Positions 8,865-20,726 are shown, counted from the first letter of the stretch. The stretch is DNA of 64,000 bases from Maylandia zebra (GCF_041146795.1 NC_135184.1:5655467-5719466), one strand, 5' to 3'. Notes: generated from the sequence alone by a model not told the origin. Translations and numbers: made by a program.

Positions 8865-9386
8865 GTGCTGTGCCGTTTCACCGTCTCTCAGTGACTGTCA
8901 GACAGTTTCACTTCCTCTGAACAGAAACAACCTCTGTGCTCTGAAGGGAAACAGATCTCTGCTCTTGTTCACCTCCTACAGGAAATGAGGCTCACCAGCA
9001 ACTGCATTTACACCATGTTGTTTAGACCCATCCTGATACAGACACATCTGTGAAGGGAGGCACTAAAGAAATATTCTTACAGAGCGACCAAGAGCCAATC
9101 ACATGATGCAGGGTGTGGTATGTTTGGTTACAACATGCAGTAACAAGTCTGACCCAGGCAAACTGGTTTAACTGGTTTAAACTGTTAAAATTAGTTTCAA
9201 CTGGGTCAGCCCAGTTTAACTTTTCTTGAGTTATGACAGTCAACACTCAGCGAGTTCATTTTATATTTCAAAAAGTTCAGCAAAGTTTAGGATGCTGTGA
9301 TGAATAAAAATAAATCAAACTTTATATTTTGACATTTTCTAATCTTAGTTCATTCTCACACTTACAGAATGATGCATGGGAACAAC
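8865..9386 (-). repeat. Upstream flank of TRIM copy 1, shared with copy 4
   Basis: The first roughly 290 bases upstream of the start are common to copies 1, 2, 4 and 5. From about 9157 onward the sequence matches only copy 4 (39429-39950), through the GATGCATGGGAACAAC block where the two part. It serves as 5' UTR and promoter in both places. Confidence 0.7.
8904..8917 (-). promoter_or_regulatory. ISRE/EICE-like element, TRIM copy 1
   Basis: The plus strand reads AGTTTCACTTCCTC; the reverse (GAGGAAGTGAAACT) contains GGAANNGAAA, the ETS/IRF composite site, and closely resembles an interferon-stimulated response element. It lies about 40-53 bases upstream of the start codon. This would fit interferon control; binding is not shown. 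Confidence 0.5.
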
Positions 9387-10045
9387 TGACTCCACTAAAT
9401 CAAACCTATGTTCAAATGAGATTATGATCATTAAATAGTAACAAATATTTAAATTTAGCAACAACAAATGCAGATCGCTCCACAGTGTTTACAAACACAA
9501 ACAAACAAACATTATTTTGTAGTTTTTCCTGTGTACACAGTCACAGTGGAATTTAAAAGAAAACATCAAGATGTGCTTGAAATGAAAACTTTGAAGTTTA
9601 ATTCAAAGGTTTTAGTAAAATTTTTGCATGAACTGTTTAGTAATTTTTGTTTTTTACAAAGTGTCCATGTCAGTAATTCATTTGAATGTATTTTGGTCTT
9701 AAACTGATCCAGTAACTGTAACTTTGCCTCACCTACTTAACCGAGTATTTTATTAAATATCAGTATTTTTTATTCAGGTTTGGGAAAAATACTTAAGAGT
9801 ACACACTCCAGGACCGTTAAAATGAAGGTGGTGAGGAGATGTGCTGGATTAATCCCTGGCCAAAGGTATCATTCTTAATTCAGACTACTGGACGAGCTCC
9901 ATCAGCCTTTTGTGAGGTCTGTTTAAAGTGGACTCAAAAAAATTGACAGCAGCTTCCTGCAGTGGAGTGTATGCACAGAAACACATGGTCATATATGCAG
10001 CTGTAGCAAGCTTGCAGTCATTTTAAACAGACTTGTTACTCTAAT
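9387..10045. other. AT-rich intergenic DNA
   Basis: No gene is seen. A short open frame at 9468-9707 has no recognisable domain and no splice context. A diverged relative of the first 90 bases occurs near 44395-44475. Confidence 0.4.
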
Positions 10046-10195
10046 GTCTGTCTCTGTTAGTGCTGCCACAGACTGGTGACCTGTCCAGGTGTACTCTACC
10101 TATAATTACTGGGACAGGCCCTAGTCCCCACCCACCCACCAACCCTCCCACTGTGACCCTGAATTAAATATAAAGAAGAAAATGGATCGATAGGC
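10046..10195 (+). repeat. SINE/LINE-tail fish repeat
   Basis: Carries the familiar wording CAGACTGGTGACCTGTCCAGG, then GGGACAGGCCCTAGTCCCC, and ends near GAAAATGGATCGAT, a decayed form of the ATGGATGG tail common in fish genomes. Non-coding. Confidence 0.55.
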
Positions 10196-10824
10196 TGACG
10201 TTTTTTTAAAATTGTTCAAGAAATCTGAGCTGTTGCTTTGTCCTTGGATTTTGTGGTATTAATATTAGAGCAACCTTTCTCACAGAATTCCTACAATAAG
10301 CCATGTTACCTGAGATTATTCTTGTATTTACCTGAAGGCCCTGACAAATGTGCTGTGTACATGAAGGATGGGAATCAAATCACTACAGTTAAGGAACCTG
10401 TTCATATTTATTTGATGAACCAATGATTTTCCAAAAATTCTGTAAAGACCATCTTTGATTACTGATTCCAAGATGGTCTTTACAGAAATCCTGTTTGGCT
10501 TTTTAAATTTTATTTCCCTTTTTCAGTTTGCCAGGGCAGCTCTCCACAGTCACTGTCCACATGGGTCAGTGGGAACTAGAAGCACTCTGCTAATGTGTGT
10601 GACCAGCAACCTCCAGCATCCACCCAGTCAGCGTTTACCCTGCTGGATATTTGTTTTTGTCTGTGACTGGAGAGTCAGATTTTTTTTGAGGTTGGAGGAA
10701 CAGCCTAACACTCGCAGAGGTGAGTCAGTTTTCAGAGGTCATCTAAAATCCTCCCACCCTGGTTTTTATGAAGTAGATCTTATTATGTGAAACAATAATA
10801 TTTCTCTTCCTCTTCCCCCTCTAC
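10196..10824. other. Intergenic DNA with an 18-bp perfect hairpin
   Basis: No gene is recognised. Arms TTCTGTAAAGACCATCTT (10438-10455) and their exact reverse complement (10470-10487) flank a 14-base loop. The short open frames here have no supporting features. Confidence 0.5.
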
Positions 10825-12275
10825 ACATCTGACTTCAGGTACAAGTCTCAGTCATGTCATCTGCAGAAATTCTGACTCTGCCATTGTGGGTTGTATCAGG
10901 GATGGACAGGAGGAGGAGTGCAGGAGTGTGGTGGACAGCTTTGTCGAGTGGTGTGAGCTAAACCACCTACAACTTAACATCACAAAGACAAAAGAACTGA
11001 TCATGGACTTTAGGAAGCATGCTCCTCCTCCTACCGCAGTCACCATCAGAGGGGGCTGATGTAGAGATCGTTGTAACAGTTGGTGAAATGTTATTATTTG
11101 ACCACAAGGCGGAGCTCTTGTAATGATAATGTAATTAACGCATTTTATTTTGTATGTTTTATTTTTGTGTTGAGCATGTTAACATTTTCCTTTTTTTGCC
11201 TACCGGATTGGTGTACAGTTAATTTGGTACATGGAAAATAACCGGTTAATTTTGTAAGTATAAGGTAAGGGCAGAGGTCACTTCCTGTTTTGGGAAGTAA
11301 GGTCCTAGAAGCTGCTCATGGTGACGGTCTAGCCGTGTGAATGTTAAAGAAGAAATAAGCCCTAAGTTCCAATTACACCGGTTTGCCTACTTGCAGGCCA
11401 AAGTGGTATGTTTGTTTATATTTTGTGAATTTTATATTGTAATATGTTTTAATGCTGAAATATAATTTTCTTGTACATTTGTATTCACCAGTTCTACGGT
11501 GTACCTGTGTACGTTAAGAGAAGCACAGTAAACATCAGTAAAGAAGAACTCTCGTGTCTCTCGTGTACGTGTACAAGCCGGCATAATCGTGGAGGACTAC
11601 CGGTACCTGGGGGTACACTTGGACTGTAAACTGGACTGGACCAAGAACACCAATGCTGTCTTTAAAAAAGGGCAGATTCGGCTTTTCCTACTGAGGCGGC
11701 TCAGGTCCTTTAATGCTTGCAGGAAAATGCTGACCATGTTCTATCACTCTGTGGTAGAGAGCACTGTGTTCTTTGCAGCTGTGTGCTGGGGCAGTGGGGT
11801 GAAGACAGCTGATGCCAACAGACTGAACAAAGTGATTAAAAAGGCTGGTTCTGTCCTGGGTGTCAGACTGGAGAAGTCTCCTGAGACTATTACCAATGTT
11901 ATTCTGTTCCCTTCCAGACCGTGCAATATTACCCAACAGTACCTTATTGAATATTTGTTTCATCCCTCCATCATATGCTGCTACTCCCTTTATTCAATTG
12001 CACAATAATATGTCACTTTATAGAATCGCCTGCACTGATAGTTAAGTTATTTATTCTCCAGGATATAGTTATATATATTACTTCGTTAGAGTTATTTGAT
12101 ACTATGTCTTGCACTATCCTACTGTATATTACTGTACACTACTATTCTTATTGTATATATTGTATATCTTATTCATCTGTTCCTCTGTCTCTCCTGCTGC
12201 TTTGAGCATGTACATGACAAAAGAATTTCCCTCGGGATAAATAAAGTTATTCTTATTCTTATTCTTATTTCAGTG
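10825..12275 (+). mobile_element. CR1/L2-clade LINE, 5'-truncated, split by a solo LTR
   Basis: The RT palm and thumb region is readable in two pieces. The first has SFVEWCELNHLQLNITKTKE and LIMDFRKH (to about 11050); the second has EDYRYLGVHLDCKLDW, then FYHSVVESTVFFAAVCWGSG, from 11586. The catalytic-Asp region near 10860 is damaged and there is at least one frame change, so it is dead. The 3' end is an ATTCTT tandem tail (about 12247-12270), typical of this clade. The two pieces belong to one copy, separated by an LTR at 11072-11585. Confidence 0.75.
11072..11585. mobile_element. Solo LTR inserted in the LINE
   Basis: About 514 bp beginning TGTAACAG and ending GGCATA, flanked on both sides by ATCGT (11067-11071 and 11586-11590). 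With one ATCGT, the LINE text on the two sides is continuous, which shows a real insertion with 5-bp target duplication. A TATA-like TATAAGG lies inside. No internal retroviral coding is present, so it is a solo LTR left by recombination. The family is uncertain (Ty3 or related). Confidence 0.7.
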
Positions 12276-13430
12276 ACTGCTGCTTATACCACAGGTGAAT
12301 ACACTGTACAGATCCCTGATGGGAGAATCAGCCCTACTTTAGGCATTACCTGTTCCAACAAAGAAGTCTGGTAGATGTTTGTTTATAGTCTGATGATTGG
12401 ACCACATCCTCAGCATCTCTGAGTTTGTTTCTTGGTTATTATTCATACACAGTAATGTGATGTATGATGATATCTAGTATAATTGGACCAACCTTGTGCT
12501 CTTCATTGATGAAAGCTGTTTGAGTCTGAATGTTTGACCTTGTGTATTTTGTGTTCTCTGGGCTTTGCTGACCTCAATCTTTTTAGAGGATCAGAAAACA
12601 AAACCAGGATTACTGTAAATGTTTCTTCTCCAGGTGGATGATGATACGACTGTGTGACACAGGATGCCATCTTTAGTCTAGAGGAAGCAAAGCTCAGAAA
12701 GAAGTGTGATATTATATGGTACCCACATGTGTGCTGCTGAGGAGGATGTTCAGGGACGCCTGCAACCAAATCCAAGCCTCCTCAGGTTAGTCGTAGTTGC
12801 AGAACGCTATAGAAGGACTGAGACAGCTGAGGTTTAAAATGTTTGGTTAAACGGATGAAAAAGAGATTTTCTTCACTATAATGATCACTTTTTGAAAATT
12901 TTGGCAATTTCAAGTTTGTCAAATTACTTTGACACCTGAATTGACATGATATGATATATGAAATCAGAAGATGCTCCACCATGCAACATCTCATTGGCTG
13001 TAATTTTGATATATAACACCAAACTGTCCTCTAATCTCCTGTCTGTTCACTGGATTGCTGAAATTAAGAGCTAGTTTGATCAATTTAGATCTAAACGATC
13101 CAAACTTGAGCTCTAATGTTTAATAGTAGTAATATTCTAGACCTCTTTAAGTCATTTTCACTATTCGACTGTCCAACCAGCCAACTCCAATAAAAGAACG
13201 CAGCAGCACTCAGTGATCACCACAGATGAGCGAGTTCCTGTAACATTCATCATCTGATCCCTGTTGGTCTGTGTGCTTCTGCTTTTGGTAACTATAGTTA
13301 CCTAACTGTAGTTATCATAACGCAGTCACTATAAACACATGCCAGCCACTTTCTAACTACTGGTTACTGGTTACTTCCTGCCACTTATTTTAGACCCAAC
13401 ACTGTTTCTTCTTGTTCGCCTCAGTGTTGA
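12276..13430. other. Intergenic DNA without recognised genes
   Basis: Both strands were read; only short frames without domains were seen. AT-rich and probably decayed repeats. Confidence 0.4.
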
Positions 13431-13559
13431 CGTGTCAAATATTAAACAGCTGGAAATGAAACTACACCAGTGTACTGTGATGTTTCAGCAACATGTGGCA
13501 AACGCTGTTCCTGCCATTCATGGTGACGTCACCAGAGACAGCCCCGCCCATCTCAGGAC

Positions 13560-13792
13560 CTCCCCCTGTCATATGTCTAGTCAGATGTCTATTCATATTA
13601 ATGTACAGAATTCACCTGCTTGCTACTACTACTGCACATTCACCCAATGTATATACTATATATATATATAATGTTCTTCCTCTACCCCCCCCCCCCCCCC
13701 CCATTTTTGCACATGTCAAGGAGCTGTGTGTGTGTTATACTTGTATAACTATGCATGTGACAAATAAAGAACCTTGAACCTTGAACCTTGAA
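13560..13792 (+). repeat. LINE 3' end with CTTGAA tail
   Basis: The stretch ends in AAATAAAGAACCTTGAACC and then further CTTGAA units, the style of a non-LTR retrotransposon 3' terminus. It contains a run of about 17 C (near 13686-13702) and a short (TA)n tract. Confidence 0.5.
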
Positions 13793-15901
13793 TGTTGATC
13801 ATGATGATTATGAAGATGACAGTGAGCACAACTAAGACTGTAAAAATCCACGACCAGGATGTTTAGATGTTTTCTAATTATTAATGAATATTAAGAACCT
13901 GTTTGTGTTGTTTATCTTTGTTTTTGTGTCAGTTGTTATTAACAAATCTCACAAACTCAGACAGTTTACATTCTGTATGTGTTTTCATCTTTACCAGCCA
14001 CACTTTAACTGCAATTACCGTAAGAAAGCAAACGTTAGAAACTCTTGACTCAGTGACTTTATAAAATATTTAAGTGGTTCAGGTAGAGCCAGCTGTTGAA
14101 TTCCCGTGAACACTTACCATATTGTACCTGTACAGCATGTTTTTGTATGAGACAGATTTGTAACAGAGGCCTTGCTCTCAGTAAGTTTGAAGTCATTTCC
14201 TGATTTGTTTTGTAATCTCTGCTCTTTCTGTATTCTGCTCAGTTTGAATGCTTTGTCAGCAAAACAGATAACAAGTGAACAATTTTGAATAACAAACTGT
14301 AGCATGCACTAATATTACACATCTCCAAACAACAATCCACTGAGACCACGAACTCCACTTCTTTGAAGCAATCTTCTTCTTTTTGGCATGAAAAAGAAAG
14401 AAGAAACAGCACGAGCTGCTTTGATCTACCAAAAGGAAAAAACAAGATATCTGATGTGAAATCAGTCAGGTGAAATAATTAAGATATAAACAGTAATTCA
14501 ATGCAATGTCTCAGGTAGCTTAGTCTGTTACAACTGTTGATAAAAACTAAACAAATTAACACAGTGTCGGGGAACTGTTGTGTTTATGTCTGAATTGATG
14601 TAATGAATAGATGGAAGTTAAGTCATTTAACTTCCATCTATTCATTTAACTTAGGGGGAAGAAATGTCAGGTTGGTGCAGGCTGGTTAGGTGCATTTGGT
14701 CCTCTGTTGTTGTAATTAGATGAGTTGGTTCACTTTGTGGCTCAGCTGTATGTGGGGTTATATCTTGGGCTGGGTATCGATTTTGATTTCTACAATCATT
14801 TTGATTCCAATTCACAAGGTCCCGATTCGATTCAATCACCATTTCGATCCAATTTTGACTCAGCATATGAAGATTACGTGATGCTGCTGAAGTGAAGCAG
14901 AGCAAAGGTACAGAGGTTTTACTAGAGACACAGCTAAGCGTTTTGCAATTTGGCATCATTTTAAAAAGTTTAGATTTCTTCAGTATTGAACAACCGAAAT
15001 GAGGCTTTTTTGTCAGAGGTTATTTCATAAAAACAGCACCTGACAGCGCTGTACACAACGGTAGACTGGTGCATAATAAGCAAGTGAATAATGCAGAGAA
15101 CAGATTTGAGATGGGAAACTGTTCTTGAAGTACACTGAGAGAGAGAGAGAGCTGTGCAGGAGGTGTGATTTTACCCTGGTGGAACCAAAACAGCAAAGGT
15201 AGGAGGGATTTTATGATGATGTTCATCAAATGTGAAGCAGTTTTGATCTTCTTTGCTGCTCGTTCAGTGAATTTTGGTCAGAGAGTGACAAAACCTGCAG
15301 CTTCAGAAAATGTGAGATGTCAGCATTCAGCCCCGACAATGTGTCTGTGTACGTGCCATCGGGTGAACGATCCACGCTTTGTGTTTACATCTTTGTGCTG
15401 AATCTGTTTAGCTGCTCTCACTTGCTGTAGGTTGCCTCCTCAAGTGGCCGGTCTCCACCATCACTGCAGTGAAGCCTGTTCATTTAATTAATGTTTGCTA
15501 ATAAAGTGTTTTCATTCACGGTTCTGTGTTGACAGCCCTGCTATCTAAGGAGTTTCTTTTCTGCAGCTCTACATTTGCAGTTATTTTGTCTAAACTTTGT
15601 TTTATGAAACTGACCTTCCTCACCTCTGACCTTTCACACATAGTGGGCACTACAGTGGACAGCTATTCAAAGGCTGTTTTCTTGTATTTGTGTCAGTGTT
15701 GATGATATACTTGCACATAACCACAACACACAGTGTCAAATTCACAAGTTGAAACATATGTTGTCCACCTAAGTGGACATGTAAAAAACTCTTTGAAAAC
15801 TACGTTTAAAAAACTCAAGTTCAAAAATCTTTTTTTCATGACTAAAGATGAATAAAAATACTCAAGAAAACAATCATGAGTGAGGTTGTCATAATTCATC
15901 C
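13793..15901. other. Intergenic DNA, decayed repeats
   Basis: No gene is recognised. A perfect 20-bp inverted repeat with a 5-base loop lies at 14602-14646. The GGGCTGGGTATCGATTTTGA wording near 14769 resembles the end of a degenerate DNA transposon. A short (GA)n tract lies near 15138. Confidence 0.4.
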
Positions 15902-16248
15902 ATGGTAAATGGCCTGTATTTGTATAGCGCTTTACTAGTTCCTAAGGACCCCAAAGCACTTTACACTACATTCAGTCATTCACCCATTCACACACACATT
16001 CACACACACATTCACACACTGGTGATGGCAGCTACATTGTAGCCACAGCCACCCTGGGGCGCACTGACAGAGGCGAGGCTGCCAGACACTGGCGCCACCG
16101 GGCCCTCTGACCACCACCCGTAGACAACGGGTGAAGTGTCTTGCCCAAGGACACAACGACCGAACAGAATCGGAAGGTTTGCTCGAACCGGCAACCTTCC
16201 GATTACAAGGCGAACTCCCAACTCTTGAGCCACGATCGCCCCCATCAT
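15902..16248 (-). repeat. Dispersed fish repeat (SINE-like or non-autonomous)
   Basis: Contains TTTGTATAGCGCTTTACTAG, then a CACACATTCA tandem stretch, then GAAGTGTCTTGCCCAAGGAC and an AACCGGCAACCTTCCGATTA block. These are hallmarks of an abundant fish repeat. The open frames on both strands are by-products of this repeat. Confidence 0.6.
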
Positions 16249-17573
16249 CCATGAAAGGATTAATAACGAGCCTGTGTGCCTTTTGTAACTGTTACGTTTG
16301 CACTGGCTATTGTAACCTCTCCTGGGGTGTAACTTCCTCCCCAGGTGGCGCTGTCAACACCATCTAGTTGCCTTTACCTGTTTTCCACCTTTGTGCCACC
16401 ACATTTGCATATGTCTCTATCAATTAAGTCTGATTTGAGGTCTGCCATATTTTAAATTCAGCTATTTCTCTCAGAAATTTGGGATCTAAATGACAAATCT
16501 GTTATACTGTCACTGTTTAGTGCAAATGACTCATTGGGACATATAAAATTACAAATTTTAAAATTTTTATTAAATCGCATCACCTGATATTGAGTGTCCA
16601 AGAATATCAAACCTTTAAAAATTGTTTACGGTCAGAATTTATAAAAACTAATTGTAAGTAAATTCAAACACGTGAGCTTTTCTTTGTGTTGAATATCAAC
16701 ACTTAAGACTGTGAACTTTACTTTAGAACAAACAACAACTGAGTTGAGTTTTCTTTATGTTACATTGTAAATATGTTAGGTTCTGGTGTTTAGTATTAGT
16801 TAGGGTTTAGTTGAGATTTCACCTAGTTTATGTTTCTCCTTCGTCTCCTTGTTTGAGTCTCTTTCTGTTTTTTTCCATGTGTTATCTCCTCGTCTGTAGG
16901 TTCCCTTTGTGTCTCGCTCCCTCTGTCTCGTGTCAAGCTTGCGTGTCCCAGTTCATGTCTCAATGTTTCCTGTTTTATTGTGGATTCTGTTCCATAATCA
17001 GTGTGTTTAGTTGTACTTTCCCTGTGGCGTTCAGGTACATTTGTGTCAGCTGTGTTTCCACTTCCCTCATTACCCTTCTGTGTATTCATGTCCTCTGCCT
17101 TCCCCTGTTCTTTTTCAGGTTGTGTGTTTTCTCCATGTCAAGTCACGTCTGGTCACAGCGTTTTATTTCTACTTCTCAGGTTCATGCTCATGTTTTTTTT
17201 CTTCATGTTCCGGTTCAGTTTCATGTTTCAGTCATCATAGTAATTTAGCTGCTCCCAGTTTAGTTTGTAGTTTAGTTTGTCCCAGGACGTTTTGCCCTAA
17301 TTGTTTTCCATTTTTGACTTCAGCCCAAAAGAAATGGTTCACCTTTTTTACATTTTTTTTTCTTTGATTTTCTCCTTTGTCTGCGTTTTCGGTCCACGTC
17401 ATAACACTGTCATTCCAAATGTCTATTGATAACAAGAAAAACTTTTTAGTACACAATCTAGATTTCTCCCCAACTTTAGAATCTGTCGGCTTTGTCTGCT
17501 GGTCTGAAGTCAATAAACCACAAGAAAGATGATTTTAGTCATTTTATTTGCATCGTGCAGTTTGACTGTGTCC
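16249..17573. other. Intergenic DNA, mostly pyrimidine-rich repeat
   Basis: From about 16775 to 17520 the strand is T/C-rich and produces long frames of low complexity (Phe, Ser, Cys, Val) that do not resemble proteins. It is probably one decayed transposable element; its ends were not found. Confidence 0.4.
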
Positions 17574-17815
17574 ATTCAATTAAACTTTATTTATATAGCG
17601 TCAAATCACAACAAAAGTCGCCTCAAGGTGCTTTATAAGGTGGTTTGTAAGGTAAACCCTACAATAATACATACAGCGAAAAACCCAACAATCATATGAC
17701 CTCCTATGAGCAAGCACTGAGGGAACAGTGGGAAGGAAAAACTCCCTTTTAATACGAAGAAACCTCCGGCAGACCAAGGCTTAGGGAGGGGCGGGGCCAT
17801 CTGCTATGACCAATG
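17574..17815 (-). repeat. SINE-like fish repeat, reverse copy
   Basis: Begins TTAAACTTTATTTATATAGC with GTCGCCTCAAGGTGCTTTAT and continues to GGGAAGGAAAAACTCCC and AGAAACCTCCGGCAGACC. It is the fullest copy of this family in the window. It ends just before the TRIM copy 2 flank begins. Confidence 0.65.
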
Positions 17816-18339
17816 ACATTCCAACAAATGTCTGATAAGAGATGAGACACAGCAGCTGAGCAAATGATCATTTCATGCTGAAGACATCCTCAGACAGAAT
17901 TAAATACATACATAAACACAGCCTGGTGCCAATAACACAGCTAATGACACTGCTGTATCACTGGCTTTACTGATTAAAGACCATATCTGAAGGAAATCTT
18001 TGAACACAACAGAAAGTGACCTTTTAAACCTGCGACACTGATGCTGCATTCAAGGACCATTAAAAACATTTGAAAGGACTTAAGAACATGAAGAAAATGT
18101 GACTTGTTTCTCTGTAATGAAGCTGTTTTAGTGAAGAAAGTTGAAAGGTCACAGAGCGACTGCTGAATCTTCTGCTCTAAACATGAACTCTGAACTTTGT
18201 GATGCTTCAGGAGGAAAACTGCTTCAGTTATTCTCTCAGATTAGTTTCATATTTTCTGCATCAGATTTGAGTGAGATCCTGGAATGAAGACAGAAGAAAA
18301 GACTTTGTTCAAAGTTTGATTTATAGTCAAACCTTCCAG

Positions 18340-18345
18340 TTTATT
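18340..18345 (-). terminator. Poly(A) signal, TRIM copy 2
   Basis: AATAAA on the minus strand at the position equivalent to the signal of copy 1. Confidence 0.6.
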
Positions 18346-18772
18346 CACACAATAAAACATCAACACAATATATGAATTCATTCATTAAAATCACAGTTTT
18401 TCCTCATTTGTTTGATGATTTTGACAAAAACAAACACAAACACACACACATGGTCTGCCATACTCATAAAGAGAAATGTCGACATTTTTCAATACAAATA
18501 TTCCAGAAACATTTAGAGGATAGAGAAGTTTACATTTTCATGTGGAGAAATATTTTAGTAAATCAAAATGATGATGAGCAGTGATAGCCTCCATAAACAG
18601 TCACAGGAAAGATCTCCTTTAAAAACTCAGAAACATCAAGAGAACAACTAGAAGATGTGGAGGTACCACCCATAATGTTTGACTGACAGCTGATCTCTGT
18701 GCAGAAATGATGGAGAGAAAATAAAATGAAACTAAAACACAGATTTAAACCCACAATATGAAAGACTTCAGT

Positions 18773-20434
18773 CTATTTCACTTTAATCAACTCAGATGTG
18801 GCTCCATAATAAAGCCAAAGTCCAGCATAGAGTGGCTGAGTGAATGTGGTCTGGACTCTGTGGAGGAGAGTCATGGTTTCAGAGACGCTGTAGAAGGACA
18901 AGATACCTGCTCTGTGATCCAGGTACACTCCTACTCTGGAGGAACGAGGACCTGAGACAGGAGTTTGGATGTTGTTGTACCAAAATGTAAAACTGTTGTT
19001 GTTACAATCTAATGACCAAGATTTGTCATTATGTCCAAATTTACATTCATTACTATTCCCTGCTCTGCTGATATTCTTGTATGCGACTGCTACATAAACT
19101 CCCCCTCTCCACTCCACCTCCCAGTAACAACGTCCAGTCAGACTCTCTCTACTCAGAACCTGAAACCACCAAGTGAATCTGTCTGGATGATCAGAATAAG
19201 ACTGTTGTTGATTCATTACTGTTGCTTTTCTGTTCCCCTCTGATAATAACAGCTGTTTGTGTGCTGTGTTTGGATCCAGTGTGATTTCACATGAATATTT
19301 TAAGAATCCAGCTCTGGTCTTTGGCTCTGCTGGTGGATCTGACAGTAAAACATCCACTTCAGTGACTGTCAGTGAGATGTTTGTCCATTGCTCTCTCAGA
19401 ATGTCCTGTAGTTTATCTCTGACCTCTGACACAGCTGCTGTCACATCCTCAAAGTAGCTCAGAGGACGGATATTGATGCTGGATGAGTCTGTAGACTCAC
19501 TGAGTGCTGACAGTGAGGGGTAGTTGTGTAGAAACTGGATGTGATCCTCTGTGTGTGAGAGCTGCTTCAGCTCAGCATCTTTCCTCTTCAGCTCAGTGAT
19601 CTCCTGCTCCAGCTTCTCCTGAAGCTCTTTGACTCGACTCACTTCAGTTTCCTGCTGGGATCTGATCTGCTGCTTCACATCAGAGCTTCTTTTCTGGATG
19701 AGATGGATCAGCTCAGTGAAGATCTTCTCACTGTGCTCCACTGTTTGATCAGCAGACTGATTGATGGCCTCCACCTCCTGTTGAAGCAGCTTCACATCTT
19801 TCTCTCTGTCCTGGATTCTCTGCTGGATGTTTTGTCGACTCACCTCCAGCTCTCTCTGCCTCTCAGTCCTTTCTGCTGCAGCTGAGACTGTGTCGTGGCC
19901 TTTATGTTCATCCACAGAGCAGAGATAACAGATACTCTGCTGATCAGTACGGCAGAACATCTTCATCACCTCATCATGACGAGAGCAGATGTTCTCCTGG
20001 AGCTTCTTGGAGGGCTCCACCAGCTTGTGTTTCTTTAATGGAACCACATCATAATGAGTCTGAAGGTGTTTCTCACAGTAAGATGCCAGACAGACTAAAC
20101 AGGACTTGAAGGCTTTCATTTTTCTCCCAGTGCAGACATCACAGGCCACATCTTCAGGTCCAGCATAGCAGTGATCAGCAGGAGCAGCTTGGAGTCCAGT
20201 CTTCTTCAGCTCCTCCACTAAATCTGCTAACATGGTGTTTTTCATCAGGACAGGCCTCGCTGTGAAAGTCCTCCGGCACTGAGGGCAGCTGTAGATTTTC
20301 TTCTTTTCCTCTTCATCCCAGAAGCTTTTAATACAGTTCATGCAGTAGCTGTGTCCACAGGGAATAGTCACCGGATCCTTCAGTAGATCCAAACAGACTG
20401 AACAGCAGAATTTTGTTTGATCCATTTGATTCAT
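18773..20434 (-). CDS. TRIM copy 2
   Basis: An intact 553-residue frame with all RING, B-box1 and B-box2 metal ligands kept. The N-terminal half differs from copy 1 at only a few positions; the RING ends CRRTF as in copies 1 and 3. The variable stretch after B-box1 reads LQTHYDVVPLKKHKL. The PRY-SPRY part carries HKQLLLSEGNRK, as in copy 5, its duplication partner, but SCEITLDPNTAH, MNQQQ and DCNNNSFTFWYNN, as in copy 3. The gene is therefore a patchwork. Its last residues read LWLYYGATSELIKVK. It has the same start context and promoter motif as the other copies and is probably functional. Confidence 0.9.
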   Translation of the reverse strand: MNQMDQTKFCCSVCLDLLKDPVTIPCGHSYCMNCIKSFWDEEEKKKIYSCPQCRRTFTARPVLMKNTMLADLVEELKKTGLQAAPADHCYAGPEDVACDVCTGRKMKAFKSCLVCLASYCEKHLQTHYDVVPLKKHKLVEPSKKLQENICSRHDEVMKMFCRTDQQSICYLCSVDEHKGHDTVSAAAERTERQRELEVSRQNIQQRIQDREKDVKLLQQEVEAINQSADQTVEHSEKIFTELIHLIQKRSSDVKQQIRSQQETEVSRVKELQEKLEQEITELKRKDAELKQLSHTEDHIQFLHNYPSLSALSESTDSSSINIRPLSYFEDVTAAVSEVRDKLQDILREQWTNISLTVTEVDVLLSDPPAEPKTRAGFLKYSCEITLDPNTAHKQLLLSEGNRKATVMNQQQSYSDHPDRFTWWFQVLSRESLTGRCYWEVEWRGGVYVAVAYKNISRAGNSNECKFGHNDKSWSLDCNNNSFTFWYNNIQTPVSGPRSSRVGVYLDHRAGILSFYSVSETMTLLHRVQTTFTQPLYAGLWLYYGATSELIKVK

Positions 20435-20473
20435 GTGCTGTGCCGTTTCACCGTCTCTCAGTGACTGTCAGAC

Positions 20474-20487
20474 AGTTTCACTTCCTC
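20474..20487 (-). promoter_or_regulatory. ISRE/EICE-like element, TRIM copy 2
   Basis: Identical to the motif of copy 1 (AGTTTCACTTCCTC on the plus strand), at the same distance from the start codon. Confidence 0.5.
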
Positions 20488-20726
20488 TGAACAGAAACAA
20501 CCTCTGTGCTCTGAAGGGAAACAGATCTCTGCTCTTGTTCACCTCCTACAGGAAATGAGGCTCACCAGCAACTGCATTTACACCATGTTGTTTAGACCCA
20601 TCCTGATACAGACACATCTGTGAAGGGAGGCGCTAAAGAAATATTCTTACTGAGCGACCAAGAGCCAATCACATGATGCAGGGTGTGGTATGTTTGGTTA
20701 CAGCATGCAGTAACAAGTCTGACCCA

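Noticed and set aside
15957-16022. Short CACACATTCA repeats resembling an array
   Set aside because: Simple tandem repeat in a dispersed fish repeat; no spacer structure, and CRISPR is not expected in a vertebrate.
16811-17513. Several frames of 70-145 codons on both strands
   Set aside because: Pyrimidine-rich repeat DNA with low-complexity translation.
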